DNA of 64,000 bases from the NCBI GenBank assembly GCA_025765615.1, contig JAIVFJ010000047.1, forward strand, positions 186,001 to 250,000, written 5' to 3'. Under the pieces are notes generated by a model. The model did no database searches. It saw only the letters and a program-made list of their open reading frames with translations, and was not told the DNA's origin. This document shows positions 9,889-21,400 of the stretch, one piece after another. The translations under genes and the position numbers were made by a program. How positions within the stretch are numbered: the stretch's first letter is position 1; every line of letters begins with the position of its first letter. Origin of the DNA: Zopfochytrium polystomum. Its lineage: Eukaryota; Chytridiomycota; Chytridiomycetes; Chytridiales; Chytridiaceae.

Positions 9889-12608
9889 TTAAGCGGCCTC
9901 ACCGCCAAAGCCGATGCTGCTGCAGTACTCGTCGGTGGCAATGTCGTACTCCTTTCCGAACGCGCCGCCGTAGTTTGCGTTGGCCGCGCACCGCAGGAAG
10001 TAGTCCGGTGCGCAGCCCTCGCCGTCGGCGTACTGAACCTTGCTGTAGGGCAGGATGACCTGGTACTCGGCGTTGAACGTGAACGCGAAGAAGGTGATCG
10101 TGAGCGCGATGGCCGTGCCCGAGTCGAAGGCGGCCGACATGACGTACGCGTACTTTTTCCACCAGGCGTGGTTGTACTTTTTGATAAAGTAGTTGACGAT
10201 GATGCCGACGACGAGCGGGGGTGATCATGTCGGAGCGGGTGCCCTGGACCTGGACGGGGAACACGGCGATGATCGGGATGTTGACGAGGTGCCAGAAGCC
10301 GTCGGGCTGGATCTTGTGCATGACGTACGGGATGATCGGGGCGACGGCGCCGACGAGGAAGCCCCAGAGGGTGGCGACGTACGGGGAACCGGGGCCGAAG
10401 AAGCGCGCGGGGCCGATGGCGCCCCAGATGGCGCCGGCGTTGAGGAAGACGTTGAAGTTGGCCGCGGACCAGCCGATGGGGGGCTCGGCTGACTGCAGCT
10501 TCCAGATCTTGCCGGAGCTCGGGTCCTTGGGGATAATGTACTCCTCGGCGTCGGAGCGGCCGAAGGACTCGTAGATGCCGAACGAGACAAACACGTTGAT
10601 GATGGAGGCGAGGACGGTGCCGACGAGTTGGACCGTGAACATGGCGCGAGGGGGGACCTTCAAGTAGTGGCCCAGCTTGAGGTCTGCGACGAGGAGCAGG
10701 CCCTGGTACATGGACATGTACGAGAGAGTCTTGAACGACATGACGGCGGCAATTCGACCGGGGAGGATGAGACCGATCAGGAACTCGGACATGACGTTCA
10801 GACCAATCTGCTGGCCGGAGATGGCTTGGATAGTGCCGATGGGGATGATGGAGACGACGGCGAGGAGGAGGCCGAGGATGACACCCCACCAGGGCAGGTC
10901 GAAGCCACCCCACTGGCAGACAGCGATACCGACGACAAGGTTGATGGCGAGGAGGATGATGTACCAGAGGTCGGGCACGTCGGGGTAGACGTCCATCATC
11001 TTCGCGTGTACGTCGGAGGTGTCGAGGTCGCGCATGGCGGTGCGGAAGCGGCGCCAGATGTCAGAGCCGTACCAGAGACCGACGTGGACCAGCGCAGCAA
11101 CGAACACAATGAAGGAGGCGAGGTATTCAATGGCAAAGTACGCAGTGATGCGGACGGGCTGGTACTTTTGGTACAGGTCTTCCTTCAGGCGAAGATTGGT
11201 CTTGTCGACGAGCGACCGCGACGCGATGTAAGTGCCGTTGTCGTCGAAAAGGTCAGCCGTGTTGAGGGAGAAGCCGAGCGGGTAACGGCCAGTGCCGTTC
11301 GGGCCGTCATACGGGTTTTCGCCCATCTGGAAGTCCTTGCCGAAGCCGTTGTTGACCCAGACGAGAGGAACGACAACGTAGAGCATCAGGTAGCATCCAA
11401 GGAACTGGTTGAGCAGAGCCCAGAGAGGGGCAGTGATGGGGGCCTGGTAGCCGACGATGGACCAGTCAAGCGAGATCGACAGGAACCCAATGCCACCACG
11501 GGAAGCTGCGGAGCCGAGACCGCGGATGACCTTGGCCGAGTAAGAGGACGGTACCGTCGAGTTGTCCGACAGCTTGGGGCCAAAGTAGCAGAGCAGCGAA
11601 ATGCTGGCAACGACGGGCATGAGGAAGGCGGGGAACCATTGCCAGACGAAGGTGATGCCGGTGGCGATCCAGAAGAAGGCGAAGCGCGAGAGCTTGAGCT
11701 TGCCGTCAGCGCCGGTGGTGTTGGGCTCGTGGAGCGAGTTCAGCAGGGCGATGGTCGACAAGTTTCCGGGCCACAGCATAGCGGCGGGGCGCACCAGGTA
11801 GCGACGGCAGAGACCGGCGAGGCCGTAGCCGAAGCACTGTGTGACGATGGCGAAAAAGACGCAACCCACAGCGGTGAGTTCGGCCTGGTACAGCTGGTAC
11901 TTTTGACCAATAATGTTGTACAGCGCGTACGCGGGGTTGGCACCGCAGGAGGACGCGACGAAGATGAGGGCGTGCTCCTTGTGGTTGAACTTGCCCGGGT
12001 TGAGGGTGAGGCCGCCCGCAAACTTGGTGGTGGGAAGGACCCACGACATGAAGATGCCGAGGGGGTACGCCAGGAGGACACCAATGAACGGGTTGAGAGC
12101 CTTCAAGAACGCAGCAGCGTTAGACAAACTGGAAGGAACAAACACGTGGCAAGCAAGCAATCACTTACGAAGTAGTTCGTCCTGAACAGGAACAGAGTGT
12201 TGACCGCCGACAGCAGGACGTTGAAGATCAGCCCGAGCACGATCACACGGAAAGTGAATGCCGGGAGTGTCGGGTCGTCGGTGCGAGGGACGACAGCATC
12301 GACAATGTCGTAGATTTCGTCCAGGTACTCGCCGCTGCGCGTGTTATTGGAATACCAATGGTTAGAGAAACGTATTGATGAGAGAAGAATAATTACCTTT
12401 CGGGGTCGACGTCGCCTGCCTTCTCGTGTTCGATCTTGCGCTCGACGGCGAGCTCGAGCTCGGCCTCCGAGACAACGGCTTGGTCGTAGCCTAGAGTGAG
12501 TCGTGGCAATGAAGTTGTTACTTAGAACGGATCCTTCGATGTGAGGTGACACTACTGAGCTTCCGGGGTTTTACCGTCGGATTTTTGCACCAACTCTTGC
12601 TGGGTCAT
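9889..12608 (-). CDS. Oligopeptide transporter, OPT family (apparent one-base frameshift)
   Basis: Exons 12608..12575, 12490..12397, 12334..12169 and 12100..9889; the last uses acceptor TTGAAG after a TCTAACG branch point, which restores phase and family spacing (LFLFRTNYF joined to ALNPFIGVLLAYPLG). About 834 residues with many membrane helices. The family signature NPGKFNHKEH lies at residues 132-141. OPT proteins import small peptides or metal chelates with protons across the plasma membrane or vacuole. The last exon is 3n+1 long. The frame breaks at a run of five G (10217-10221, C on the coding strand): before it reads SDMITP, and dropping one base gives LVVGIIVNYFI and a normal C terminus ending GFGGEAA. 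This is either an assembly error or a recent mutation that would replace the last ~110 residues. Confidence 0.85.
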
Positions 12609-12728
12609 ATTAGTGGACGCCTTCCTTGTGTGACAGTGATTAGGAGAAAGGAATCGACGTCGTCGGGTGAAGAAAGTGAGAGAGAGAAAGTCTGTATGTG
12701 ATGAACTGATCGTGAGCGAGGGAATTCA

Positions 12729-12736
12729 TATTTATA
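12729..12736 (-). promoter_or_regulatory. TATA-like element of the OPT gene
   Basis: Minus-strand TATAAATA about 120 bp upstream of the OPT start codon. Confidence 0.45.
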
Positions 12737-12855
12737 CGGCGCGTCAGATCTGCTTTGCCAGATACACTACTGGCAGAGACCGAACAAAACAGATAAAAGA
12801 AAAAAGAGAAAAAAAAGCCGTTCTTTAGTCTCTCGCTCTCTCGCTCCGTCTGCAC

Positions 12856-12857
<2 letters not shown>

Positions 12858-12940
<83 letters not shown>

Positions 12941-12956
12941 TGAGTGAGTGAGAGAG
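12858..12956. repeat. GA microsatellite upstream of OPT
   Basis: Long pure GA stretch followed by GTGA units (CT on the OPT coding strand), about 250-350 bp upstream of its start codon. Confidence 0.95.
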
Positions 12957-13271
12957 GCGGCTGAGGGAACGCGCATTGCATCGGGGGGTGGCATGGTGGT
13001 GGCATATGGCAGCGCGCTTGCCTAATTTGGGGAAAAGTGCAACAACAACTACAACAACAACAATAACAAGGAACGATCGAACAAGGGTTTACTTTCCTTA
13101 CAATGCGATTTAGAATCAGTGGCGGACGCCAAGAAATTATGGAAATGTAATCATTTCGAAATGAAAATGTTCGGGAGTCTTCCGTTGTCTCGTCCTCGTC
13201 CGAACGTGCGTTGCTGTTGTCTCTCACTGTTGAACGCACGGTCAACGGTCAACGGCGAGAGACAACAACAG

Positions 13272-13286
13272 GGGGATTGTCTAAAA
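13272..13286. repeat. Left terminal inverted repeat
   Basis: GGGGATTGTCTAAAA, an exact complement of 16618-16632. Preceded by target-site copy CAG. Confidence 0.92.
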
Positions 13287-13311
13287 ACAGAGGTCACTGC
13301 ACAAACTAAGC

Positions 13312-13317
13312 TTTATT
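13312..13317 (-). terminator. Polyadenylation signal of the Myb-like transposon gene
   Basis: AATAAA on the minus strand, about 22 nt past the stop codon. Confidence 0.6.
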
Positions 13318-13338
13318 GAACAACAGTGCCTTCTTGTC

Positions 13339-14507
13339 CTAGTTCTCGAAATTTTTGTAAATCAAAATTAAGCCAACCCGAACGCCATTTTTATCCACAA
13401 CCTCACGGCGCTCTACTTCATCCGTTACTTGACGTGGAAAATTGGCTTCAATGGTGATTGTGTTAAGCAGAAAATGTTTCACGCCTAACACCAAGAGATT
13501 GTCCCACTCACTGTGGTCGTCCATTTTCCAGACATTACCACCTTCATCTGAATCGCGCACATAGGTGGCAATAATTGACTGCCTATCGCCTGGTACTTTA
13601 AATGTGACGCTGTGCCCCGACAGTAAGTGAACAAGGACGAGCACATGACCTGGCACTGGGACCACATGGATGAAGTGGTCAGACGGAATTGATATGGTGG
13701 GCCTCAAAGCCGAGGTCAAAAAGTCGACAGAAAAGCCACCGTCACCACGCAAGGATGGAGGCGGAGATGGCTGTATTTGTCGCAAATTTGAAGGCGTGAC
13801 CGCTCGAAAGTTCTTGTTGAAACGCCCAGGTTGATTTGTGACGTCTTCCATCGAGTATCGCATGTTGGAGTTGTTCGCAAGGACGTCTGCGCTGAAGGGC
13901 TCCCCGTCATATTTGCGCTTGCGTGGGTACAAAGGCTGCGGATTCTCACGGTTGCGCAGCATTTCTGTGGGACCGTCGAAGTCAGTAGAATCGCCGAAAT
14001 GGAACTCTTTGTCCGAGATGCTCTCGTCGATGTCGGAGTCGTCTGGCTGAGCAATGGGTGAGGCAGCAACAGGCTCGTCAAAGGAATGAGTGTGGCGCTG
14101 AGAGGGCTCTTTCTTGTCCGAAGAATGGAGTAAGGAGGCAAGGAGCGACCCTCGCGCGAGAGTGTTCTCTTGAAGAGCTCGCCAAGCTTGGGAGGGCCGC
14201 AAGGAAGGCAGGGAGAGAGGGGAACGGTGAGATCATGTGCGTTATGAAGTCAACGTCTTTCCACACCCTTACCAGCAATTTTCGAACGGATGAACGGAAC
14301 GCCAAACTTGGAAAATTTAGGAAAGTGCTTTTTGATGTCAGCCCCTCGAATTGGTTGCGGCAGGAGGGACCAGTCGACTTTTGCGCAGGCGGCGTCAAGG
14401 TTTTTCTGATCTTTCTCACACCATGTATTGTTATAGTCAATCTTGCGAGCACGGCCAGGGATTTGGCGCGCGCTGCTTTCGCTGCTCTCTTCACTGTCTG
14501 ATTTCAT
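13339..14507 (-). CDS. Transposon-encoded Myb/SANT-like DNA-binding protein (Harbinger second gene)
   Basis: Two exons, 14507..14273 and 14186..13339, giving about 360 residues. Near the N terminus a block reads NTWCEKDQKNLDAA, KVDWSLL, then HFPKFSKFGVPFIRSKI. The W-x3-D-x3-L-x2-A spacing, the second Trp and the FP...IRSK helix resemble a SANT/Myb repeat. The rest is unfamiliar: a Ser/Asp-rich middle, a short basic KRK, and a C-terminal beta-rich region with HFIHVVPVPGHVLVLVHLLSG. Harbinger elements need such a protein to bring the transposase to DNA and to the nucleus, which is the inferred role. An in-frame ATG at 14582 would lengthen the N terminus. A second acceptor nine bases further in also keeps the frame. 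Confidence 0.65.
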
Positions 14508-14861
14508 TGCGGTTTTGCAGCGAGGGGGGTGTTTTATACTATTCTTGCGCGTTTCATATTTGTGGGTTCGCCATGGAAGCAAGCGATACAGGACGATAGG
14601 TACAGAGCGAGGAATGGTGTGCGCTTGTGTGAGCTATGAGCATGTGACAGACAGCGAGGGGGAGAGGAGAGAGGGCTGGAGACTGGGCAAGAGAGTGAAA
14701 GAGAGACAAGGCATGCGCCGCATATGAACTGTTTTGCACAGCTCGGACTTGGGGCCAAGGCGCACACCACCAATGACTCTTCACTCTTCGTTTCACAATG
14801 CAGCGTTCAGGCAGGGCTTCTCTTTTTTTCCTTTTTTCCCCCGTTTTGTTTTTTGGCTGCA

Positions 14862-15005
14862 ACGCGGTCTAAACATCACGCGACTGCACAAAAATAAAAT
14901 TATTGTGCATTTTCAATTTGGGCTTGGTACGCGGTCTAGTTGCTAATGGGTGGCTCCTTTTGTCAATTGGTAAAGTAGACCGCGTGGCTGTTTTTTGGAC
15001 CGCGT
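14862..15005. promoter_or_regulatory. Cluster of ACGCGGTCTA motifs between the divergent transposon genes
   Basis: The 10-mer ACGCGGTCTA occurs exactly at 14862-14871 and 14929-14938, and exactly inverted at 14976-14985. A fourth copy, inverted with one mismatch, is at 14996-15005 (TGGACCGCGT). Two forward and two inverted copies within 145 bp, in the only intergenic part of the element, suggest binding sites for the transposon's own proteins. This is inference. Confidence 0.55.
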
Positions 15006-15236
15006 GGTCAAAATCTGTACCGTGATGGTGACTTCTTTACCGCGACGAGAGATGTTGTGCAATGGAATCTTGTTTTGTTGACAAGAAAAAAAATTCAACA
15101 TCTTTTTTTTTTTCGCACTTCCGTCTCGCAATGCAAGTTTCCAAACAACCGAGTCCGTTAATTGTAAACACGCGTCCAAATGATCAATTTCTCTGGCTTT
15201 ATTGTGGCTCGGACCCCTATTCTCCGTGCTGTCTTG

Positions 15237-15239
<3 letters not shown>

Positions 15240-15307
<68 letters not shown>

Positions 15308-15316
15308 CTCTCTTTC
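15240..15316. repeat. CT microsatellite inside the transposon
   Basis: About 60 bp of pure CT, then CT-rich sequence, ending ~90 bp upstream of the transposase ATG. Confidence 0.95.
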
Positions 15317-15405
15317 TGTCTGCCTCACCCACACACACACTCTCTCTCTCCCTTCTTTATAAAGAAGTTAGTCTCGCTACAGTCGTGAATACACCAGCCA
15401 CCCAC

Positions 15406-16577
15406 ATGACGGATCAACTTTCTGTCGATTGGGAAGCACATTTCCTCCACCACTTCACAGCGAGCGACCAGCCGAAGCACCGCCAAACGAATGTGGCTGA
15501 CGATTTCAAAGCCTTTTTTGGAGTTTCGGCGCAAGTTTGTGACGATATCTGGTTGCGCATCCGAGTGCCGGGTAACCACCCAGCAACAAAGCCCATTCAT
15601 CTTCTCTGCGCTCTGTACCTCTTGAAAGTCTACCCCACGCAGTACGTGGCCCGGAGGACTCTTGGTGTTAGCGCCCAAACGTGGTTGAACTGGTCGTCGT
15701 CGGGCTTACAAGCGCTTCTTGATATTGCACATGTAAATTCTTTCACGACTTTCGAGCTTTGCCACCTCTAACTTTACAATATCCTCAGTTTTCCCTCGAA
15801 GACCGTTGGTGCAACTGGTCTTCGCCGCAGTTTTCCATGTACGCTGACGGCATCGACATTCACGTTCCGGAGCAGCGCCACCGACAGAAGTCGGACTTTT
15901 CCCATAAGCACAAGCACGCCGGTATTCGCTTCGTCGTGGGCACAGCCATCGGTCACCTCAAGATTGTGTGGGTGAGTGACGGCTTTCCTTGCGGATCCCA
16001 TCCAGACCTCCGGATCGCTCGTGCGGGGCTAGCGCCTCTCCTTGGTCCTGGCGAATGCGTCGCAGCTGACAAAGGCTTTCGCGGAGATCCTCGTTTTCTG
16101 ACGTCAGCGAGTCTCGATCCTGTTATCAATCGAGCAGTCAAGAGGATTGGCACTCGTCACGAAAACGTTAACCAGCGGATTCGCGAGTTTCGATGCCTCG
16201 CAACACAGCAGTTTCGTCACGGTCGCCCAAGGCTCAATGAGTTTTTCAAAATTGTGTGCTTCCTGGTGAATATGAAGCTGGAGTATGAGCCTATGTATGA
16301 CATTCGAGAGGCGTTGCTGCAAATATTACGACCAGCTCCTGCTGCTCTGGTGGATGGACCTTCTGCGGCTCAAACGCGGGAGAGGGAGGAACCAGCCGAG
16401 ACGGAATCACTAGACGGATCGTCTGACGAGGAAATGTCGTGGGACGAGAGCGAGGAGAGTGAGAGCGAGGAGGGCGAGGAAGACGAGGAGGACGTGGAGT
16501 TTGACGGCGACTGGTACAGCCAGCCCCATTCTCGCCCAGCTTACGTTTCTGTATTTCCTCGGCCCAATGTGTGGTGA
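15406..16577 (+). CDS. PIF/Harbinger DDE transposase (DDE_Tnp_4 type)
   Basis: Two exons, 15406..15732 and 15789..16577, both phase 0, 371 residues. The N-terminal part carries a short helical domain (GVSAQVCDDIWLRI). The nuclease core follows: MYADGID (Asp129), the strand RFVVGTAIGHLKIVWVSDGF with PCGSHPD, AADKGF (Asp203) and RHENVNQRIREF (Glu234), then a conserved RLNEFFKIVCFLVNM helix. These are the three acidic catalytic residues and spacing of the Harbinger family, which cuts and pastes DNA with 3-bp target duplications. The C terminus is a Glu/Asp-rich acidic tail, unusual in length. The start is the first ATG after the CT tract. An AATAAA follows ten bases after the stop. Confidence 0.9.
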
Positions 16578-16586
16578 CATCTGTAC

Positions 16587-16592
16587 AATAAA
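16587..16592 (+). terminator. Polyadenylation signal of the transposase gene
   Basis: AATAAA ten bases past the transposase stop codon and 26 bp inside the right terminal repeat. Confidence 0.65.
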
Positions 16593-16617
16593 TGAAGTTT
16601 CGTACAATCTCTCTCCG

Positions 16618-16632
16618 TTTTAGACAATCCCC
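16618..16632. repeat. Right terminal inverted repeat
   Basis: TTTTAGACAATCCCC, complement of the left end, followed by target-site copy CAG. Confidence 0.92.
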
Positions 16633-16635
16633 CAG

Positions 16636-18172
16636 CAGGGGTGTTGAACTGTGGTGATGTCAAAAAAAAAAAAAAAAAAAAAAAAAGGAAAGAAAAAAAA
16701 GAAAAGAACGAAAAAAAATAAGCGGGCGAGACAGGCAGATGGCCAGACAGACCCAAGCATGACAGGGCATGAAGGGAAGACAGCCACTCACACCCAGAGC
16801 GACAAAGTGAGATAGAGAGACAGAGCCCCTGCGAATCGCGAAAAAGTAAACATCATTTTCGGGACGGGGAAAACAAAAATGCCTCCCTGCACCTTCCGAT
16901 CGAAAGAAAAACCTGCCCGATTCGATCGTTCGCTCCGCATAGCCCTTGCGTCCCAAGCTGTGCGCCCGCCAGTGAGACCCCACACATATTCACGCTACCG
17001 CTGGCACAACGAACAGGGCATCTCGCCCAGCAGCAGGCCTTCTCCACCGCTGTACGGGTCTTTCAAAGCTGTGCCTAACTGGGCCAAGCGGGTGTGCGGG
17101 GACCGAGCCAGACTTCAGCTAAAAAGTACGAGGAAAAGGTTGCCCCAACGCTCCTCCGCCTACCCCTCCACCCCCCCTCCCTCATCTCTCGGAACTCTGC
17201 TTTCGAATCTTCAGTGAAGCTTGGCTCTAGGCCCAGCTCGTCTCCCGCTGGAGGAGTTTTTCTCGGATCTCCGAAAATCATTCGCTGCGCCACCAACCGT
17301 TGGCGGAAATCGGGGCGAGCCAGATCGCAAGAGGGACGGACGGGGGGAAAAAAAAAAAATAATAATAAGGGGTACGACCTCTAACAACATCTTCCACCTT
17401 ACTCCCCCGCTAAACGCCAAACTAAACCTGTACTCTTCCCCCGCCTCGCAAACCAACAAACAACAAAGAAAGCCCAACATGGAAAAACGAGAAACAGAAA
17501 GCATTGATAGCAGTAGACGGAAGATGACGATGGAGGGAAGAAGATGGAAAGAAACAGAGAGACGGACGGATAATCATTCCTCGACTTCAACGCGAAGATT
17601 CCAAGGATGCAAAGAAAGAAACACGAAGAAAAAAGAAGAAAAAAAAACGCACAAAAGCTGCATCAGCCTTATATAGAGTCAAACACACAAAAAAGTGGAG
17701 TGGATGGGGAAGAGAGAGAATAAAGCAGGGTCAGGCAGTGGTGTCCACGAAGGCTCAAGATTGTAGAAAATGGGGAGGCAGTGGGAAAAAAAGGGGGTAA
17801 AAAAAAGGAAGAAAGAGAAAGGAAGAAAAGGACACAAAAGAAACAAGGGATAGCCTGCTTGCAACCGGACTGTGTATGGGGTTTTTTTGGCTTCGCGCTT
17901 TCGAATCGTTTTCCGCAAAAGGAAAATGAAGGGCTTCAAATGAAGGAGAGCGGGGATGAAACAAAAATTTGGCGATGGGGGATGCGGCTGGACAAGTTAT
18001 CGTCAACAGATTGTAGACGAAAGCGCTGATTTTCCCGGCTAGCAAGCAGTGCGCTGTTGCGAAAAACCGAAAACTTGCGCAGAAAAATGACAAGAAAGAG
18101 GAAGGAGATACCATTTTATCCGGTAGAAATAACAGTATTAAAAGTATAGGAACCAGAACGCTCGGCCCGCTC
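16636..18172. other. Low-complexity intergenic region
   Basis: About 1.5 kb between the transposon and the next gene's stop. It opens with a 25-A run (16662-16686) and is rich in A/G homopurine stretches. Several open frames are present, but composition and lack of motifs argue against coding. Confidence 0.5.
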
Positions 18173-20512
18173 TCATTTTCGTTTGCTATCCTGCTGACGC
18201 TTTTGCTGCTCCTGCTGCCGCTGTGAAGGCCGCAGCTGCCTCCGCTCCTCTCCTGGCTTGGACTTGGACGGTGACACCGGTGGTGGCACCGGAACCTGTG
18301 CGAGCGGGGACGGTTGCTGCTGCTGCTGCGGGTATCCCACTGGCTGCTGTTGGTAAACGTACGGGTACTGGTATCCGTATCCGTACGCCGCCGCGGCGTT
18401 TGAGTTTGCGACCGCGTAGTAAGCGGCCATCGCCGCCGCATTGGCGGCTGCGTCGACTTCCGCCGCAGAGGACGTTCCGCCGGCACTTCCCTGACTGCTG
18501 CCCTTGCTGGACTTTTGCTGCGCAGCGGGCGTGGCACCAGCTCCGCCACCGGGAGCGAGCCCGGCCGATTGTGCAGCTGCGGCTGCGGCTGCTGGATCGG
18601 CTGACTGGGCGTAGTACATATAGTACGCAGTCGCCGCCGCAGCTGCGGCAGCCGCTTGTTGCTGCTGTTGCTGCAGAGGGTCGCCCATGTATGGAGAGTA
18701 TCCAGGATAGCCAGGAGCATATGGTGGCATAACCGGTGAATACGGTGTTGTCCCACCGTTGGAGCTATTGCTGCTGCTGCTGGACCACGATGATTGGCCG
18801 GCGAGGAGAGGAGCTGTTGAGCCCGTTGACGACGCTGCTGTTGTCAGCTGACCAGGAGTCGGCGAAGACCGTCGTGGAATAGTTGCGGCGGGTGTCGGAG
18901 ACGTCAAGATAGCCGAAATGTCCTGACGCAGCCCAGATGGCCTGGCCGGAGAGTGGTCCTTTGAACTCCGGTAATTCACTCCTCCTTTGCTTCCCCGTGT
19001 AGGAGAGGACGAGCGCGTCGGAGAGTCCGAACGACCAGTGGGTGAGTTCGGTGATTCTGGAGTGGGAGATGGGCTGCTTGAAGATCGCCGAGGTGATGAA
19101 GGGGAAAGAGGAGATGACGATGTCGAAGAAGTAGTTGAAGTCGTTGATGTGCTGGACTTCGAGGACACGCTAGAAGTTGGAGACGAAGGGGCATCCTTCC
19201 TCGCAGCGGGTCGTTCGCTGGCTCCCGCGACCGCTGCCCCTCCTTTTTTCCCGCTGTCCGTCGATATCCTCGGAGGTGCGGATCGATTCGAACGAGCGTT
19301 GTCAGTGGATCGTCTGGACGGCGAGGTTTCCTCTTTTGGAGTAGCAGGAAGATTGCCCTTCGCTCCGCTGCTTCCGTCCCTCCGCTGCTCTTGGCTCGGT
19401 CTTGACGGAGTTGTCTTTGCCACAAGAAAATCGCTTCCTTTCGAAGCCGGAGAAGCGGGTGCATTGCCGGGCATTGGGGAGCGAACCTCCTGCAAAGCCA
19501 ATACATTGTCCGCCTTGCTTGGCTTTCTGCGAGACTCGCGTCGTCCTCGTTCAGTGTCGACGTTCTCGGGTGCATTGTGATCCGAAGCTCTGGAGGCCAG
19601 GAGGCGGTTTCCTCCCGTCGATCCGACACTCAGACTGCTCTGCCGCTTCCAGGCTGGCACAGATTTGTCTTCAACGCCCTGCGACTTCTTCCACCTCCGT
19701 CGAAGCAAGACTCCTCCAAATATCGCAAGAGCAATGATCAGTATGGATAAAATAGATGCCACGGCAGCTATCACTGTCGTGTTTGATGTTGAAGGTGAGC
19801 CACCATCTGCAGGACTCGTACTTGAAGTCGAGGGACTCTGCTGCGGATCTGATGAACTCGGCGATGACGAAGTCGGTTGAGACGATATTGGGCTTGAAGA
19901 TGAAGAAGTGCCGCCCAAGACAGTCGTGTCAAAGTTGACGAGCGCGTAGGCGGGACCGGCCGGATTATTCAAGATGTTGGACTCGGTATTATTATTGTCG
20001 GTGGTGTATTGCCCGAACACACCCGTACCTAGTTCGAAAAATTAGTTAGAGCCGCCGTCGCGAAACTATTGAAAACTCTTAACTTGTTGTCAACACCGTG
20101 TCAGCATAGTTGTCAAGCGACAGTGGATCCACGCCAGAGAAGGTGTACGCAAAAACGTTGTCCGTCACTTGGGGTGTCGTCCGTGTTGCCTGCCCTCCAG
20201 AACCTGTGATGACTTCCTTTTTGCTGTCTAGTATCTTGATGTAGGCGTACGAGGTGTAGGAGCCACCGGGAATCTCGTAGACCTACGGATTAACTCAGTC
20301 AGCCAAGGATGAATCCAAGCCCGTTCGGGAATCAATCGAAAAGAGAGGCTTACCCAGATTGTGCCGGACAGCCTCGAGGCGGTGCGATCAACGGTAAGCT
20401 TCTTCAAGACAATTGGGTATGTCGCCGTCGGGTAGAATGGGGCGGCGAGCGCGGATGGCAAATGGGAGGCGGCGATGAGAACAAGGTTGATAAGCATGGC
20501 CGTTTTCATCAT
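18173..20512 (-). CDS. Single-pass membrane protein with secreted N-terminal domain and low-complexity tail
   Basis: Three exons, 20512..20354, 20282..20084 and 20028..18173, 737 residues. A signal peptide (MMKTAMLINLVLIAASHLPSAL) is followed by a ~130-residue beta-rich ectodomain (LSGTIWVYEIPGG, DNVFAYTFSG, FGQYTTDNNNTES). A Ser/Pro-rich stalk and one hydrophobic segment (TTVIAAVASILSILIIALAI) with a stop-transfer RRRWKK come next. The long cytoplasmic part is Ser/Pro-rich, then Ala/Gln/Tyr-rich. The ectodomain weakly recalls a CBM21 carbohydrate-binding fold (hydrophobic strands ending in a DNNN loop), a guess only. Topology resembles fungal cell-surface sensors. The frame also has an upstream ATG at 20611; the chosen start gives a clean signal peptide. 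Confidence 0.65.
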
Positions 20513-21400
20513 CGTTCTCGGCCGTCGCAATCGGCTGGGGATGTTGGGGGCGGCGGAAGCGACGGCAGGGCTGGCCGCTGGGGCTGAAACCGAAGAAGGA
20601 AAGACAGACATCTCTCTCTTTCTTTGCAGTGGGCTGTGGAGAAGTGTGGCTGATCAATAATGGCGCACACTTCTGGGAGTAGTCTGGGCCGCCAACGAAG
20701 ACGGGTGGAAGGGCAGGGAAGGGGAGGGGCAGGGGGGAAGGGGAGGATCGACTGAAAAGTAATGAGGGGCAGGGGGAGGGAGGAGTGGAGAGGTCGTGAG
20801 AGGTGTGGGAGGACGGGAATGAAGAATGAAGAACGACGGGAGGTTGGCACGTTGAACCAAACAAGAGCCCGAACCAAACAAACGATGCCGATTTTGCCTG
20901 TTTTGGGCTAACCAGCCCGTTCTTATCGTTTTTTTAATTCTTTTGTTCTCTAATTTTTTCTCTGTGTTTTTATTGATTGTTTGCGGCTGTGTGGAATGAG
21001 CAACCTCAGGCACAAAGACTCTTTTCCTTGGCTTCACAAGTAGCCATCAATCGAATCAGTGGGAGGCGGGGGCGCCACCAACAGCAGCTGCAATAAGAAA
21101 AAAAAAAAAAGCGCAATTCGAATAATCAAAGTTCATCATTGAAAATTATCAGCGACTGGCAATACAAAGCACCAACAAACACCGCTGAAACGGTTCCCAT
21201 CCCCACTTCTCACGTTGCTGAGGTGCCATTGACCAACTGTTGTGCACCAAGACCCGCGGCCCCAAAGATTGTAAAATCTAACCAAAAAAAAAAAAGGAGG
21301 AAAGAGTGGAGAATAGGCGTGATACTAGGGTAGGCAAAGCCCTCAAACAACTGAGACCGGATCACGGTATGTGTGTTTTCTAGGGTCCCCCAAAGCTCGT
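20513..21400. other. Intergenic region downstream of the channel gene
   Basis: About 890 bp between the channel stop codon and the membrane-protein start, both on the minus strand. Contains C-rich and A-run sequence; no gene seen. Confidence 0.5.

Larger units (their letters stand above)
12609..13268. other. OPT upstream region up to the transposon edge
   Basis: About 660 bp containing the OPT TATA-like element and the GA tract, ending at the transposon target site. No other gene seen. Confidence 0.6.
13272..16632. mobile_element. Complete PIF/Harbinger-type DNA transposon
   Basis: A 3361-bp element. Its ends are exact 15-bp inverted repeats (GGGGATTGTCTAAAA at 13272-13286, its complement at 16618-16632). 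It is flanked by the same trinucleotide CAG (13269-13271 and 16633-16635), the 3-bp target duplication expected of this superfamily. Inside are two divergently transcribed spliced genes: a DDE transposase on the plus strand and a Myb/SANT-like protein on the minus strand, the standard gene pair of PIF/Harbinger. Both reading frames are intact and each has an AATAAA signal just after its stop, so the copy may be recent and autonomous. A cluster of 10-bp motifs lies between the genes. Confidence 0.9.

Noticed and set aside
10628..12175. A 515-codon plus-strand frame opposite the OPT gene
   Set aside because: It is highly charged (Val/Asp/Glu/Gly) and is the mirror of the transporter's codon pattern; no domain of its own.
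17221..17676. Plus-strand frame in the purine-rich region after the transposon
   Set aside because: Lys/Arg/Glu composition reflects the A/G-rich DNA; no start context or domain.
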